A stretch of 64,000 bases of DNA, taken from assembly GCA_026874595.1 (NCBI GenBank), contig CM049319.1, forward strand, positions 66,865,917-66,929,916, in the 5' to 3' direction. This document shows, in pieces, positions 62,837 through 64,000 of the stretch (position 1 is its first letter; every line of letters begins with the position of its first letter). The position numbers were made by a program, and so were the translations under genes. The notes under the pieces were generated by a model. That model ran no database searches. It saw only the letters and a list, made by a program, of their open reading frames with translations, and was not told the origin of the DNA. The stretch is from Sipunculus nudus. Taxonomy: Eukaryota > Annelida > Sipuncula > Golfingiida > Sipunculidae.

Positions 62837-63749
62837 CCACCCACAAGAAAGATCCCAGTTTTCATATAGAAAATAAACTCATCAACTTAACTTCTTAAGA
62901 GGGTAGGAATCTTAATAGCTCTTATTTAATTAGCTGAAACCTTGGAAGGGGTAAAAAAGGTTTTTAAACAAAGAAAATTATTTTTACCGGATTTTATTGA
63001 AAGACGGACTAGACTAAGCTTCACGGAGAGGTGTAGCCCCTTCAACTGGGTAACGGATTAATATCTTTTCTGAAATAAGTCATAGAAGGATATGGACTGC
63101 TAGTTTAGCCGTTGAGGAGTGGACCCGAAAATGAAGGTCCAATGCCAGTCTCTAAAAAGGATTTTATTTTAATATTTTCAGAGATTTCGATCAAATATTT
63201 TAATTACAGCACATGACTTCTGGATTTTTTTTCAAACTGCAGGGTGTACCCATATACATTAAGAATGAATACAACAAAAACACCTATAGATTATCACTAT
63301 CTACGATAGAAAGATTACCCACTGAATACCATAATTCGTGATAGTGCATATTAATTACACACTTTTATTTGACACTTCTAGTTCCATGAGGGACACATCC
63401 GTTATGTTAATTCCAACAAAACAATGATTAAAGATCAATAAATTTCCCTCACTGGGCAGCATTTTCTGCCCTGAAACAGATGTTTTGCGCCATAAATTGT
63501 CAATGGCCAGTCTTAGATCAACACTGACACTAATTCCCAAGTCGTCAAGTAAATGCAACCCAGCAGTTACTTTAGATTTTAATTGTCTCGTTTACAGGAC
63601 ATTCGTTTGATTTAAACGTCACTTAAACTGCAAAGGTTGGCCCATGTGTCAAATATCGGTCAAAGCAAATAATTAAGTAATCTTAAATTGAATGAGAAAC
63701 CGTTATCCTGCCAGAGCTACCTATTTCTTCAATAAATGAATTTGGAAAT
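62837..63749. other. Non-coding stretch right of the tandem array
   Basis: No recognisable gene or bounded repeat. Confidence 0.5.
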
Positions 63750-64000
63750 CGTTTCAGAAAGAAAAGAAAAACAGAGTGAAAGATAGAAAGGAGAGGGGGA
63801 GGGGGATGAGGTGGAAACTGAAGGGAATACAGATAGAGATAGATACAGATGTAGAGACAGAGAGACAACCGGATAGACCACACAGACCCAAGAACAGAGG
63901 GTAAAAGGGTGACAGAAATAATTAAAGAGTTTAATGGAACGACACAGACAGAGACTCAGACAAAAAGACAGAAACAGACCGAGGGAGTCAGAGAGAGACA
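63750..64000. repeat. Purine-rich tract with CAGA/GATA units, running off the window
   Basis: GAAAGA and GGGGAG units pass into AGATAGATACAGA and GACAGAGACAGA units up to the window end. Confidence 0.85.

Noticed and set aside
61061-62865. Open frame across the tandem array on the reverse strand
   Set aside because: It is the repeat unit read in phase, with no independent protein features.
1-64000. CRISPR array, operon or phage features
   Set aside because: The window is eukaryotic in texture (introns, SINEs, microsatellites); the regular repeats lack spacers of CRISPR type and there are no ribosome-binding-site-led gene runs.

Overview
The window reads as nuclear DNA of an invertebrate animal. 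It is AT-rich and gene-poor, with spliced-gene signals, long dinucleotide microsatellites, tRNA-derived SINEs, a Penelope-like retroelement remnant, a non-LTR retrotransposon remnant and several non-autonomous elements. The one clear gene is a precursor for many short amidated neuropeptides, a type common in spiralians (molluscs, annelids, brachiopods, nemerteans). I infer a lophotrochozoan, but the sequence does not fix the phylum or species.

Only one protein-coding gene is convincing: 44533-45183 (+), a 216-residue secreted precursor. It has a signal peptide and eleven copies of a peptide ending F-R-x-D-L-Gly before a basic cleavage site, so predicted to yield FRxDLamide peptides. A 3' splice site lies 19 bases before the ATG and a canonical 5' splice site lies just after the stop, so the whole coding region sits in one internal exon. 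No other reading frame has a recognisable domain or convincing splice structure.

Layout: 1-6000 is mostly plain AT-rich sequence with a 119-bp duplication and one dispersed repeat (2950-3255). 6039-7045 is a ~1-kb element with inverted ends. 10743-10880 is a long TA microsatellite. 15527-16137 is a decayed minisatellite split by a SINE. 17821-18022 is an inverted repeat whose arms look like decayed hammerhead-ribozyme units. 21949-22104 is an 18-bp minisatellite. 26107-27197 is a nested structure: a miniature LTR element with tRNA-like promoter boxes in its terminal repeats, a proline-tRNA-type primer site and a polypurine tract, interrupted by a 618-bp TTAA-flanked MITE. 30316-30520 is a second copy of the SINE.

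The stretch 42640-44343, directly upstream of the neuropeptide exon, holds a 5'-truncated Penelope-like endonuclease remnant, a hammerhead ribozyme motif with all three stems, and a reverse-strand LINE C-terminal remnant. Downstream are a truncated repeat at 45228-45320, a related copy at 48075-48370, several microsatellites, and a 1.8-kb array of ~36-bp monomers (61061-62836).

All family names are from reading the sequence only; no database search was possible.
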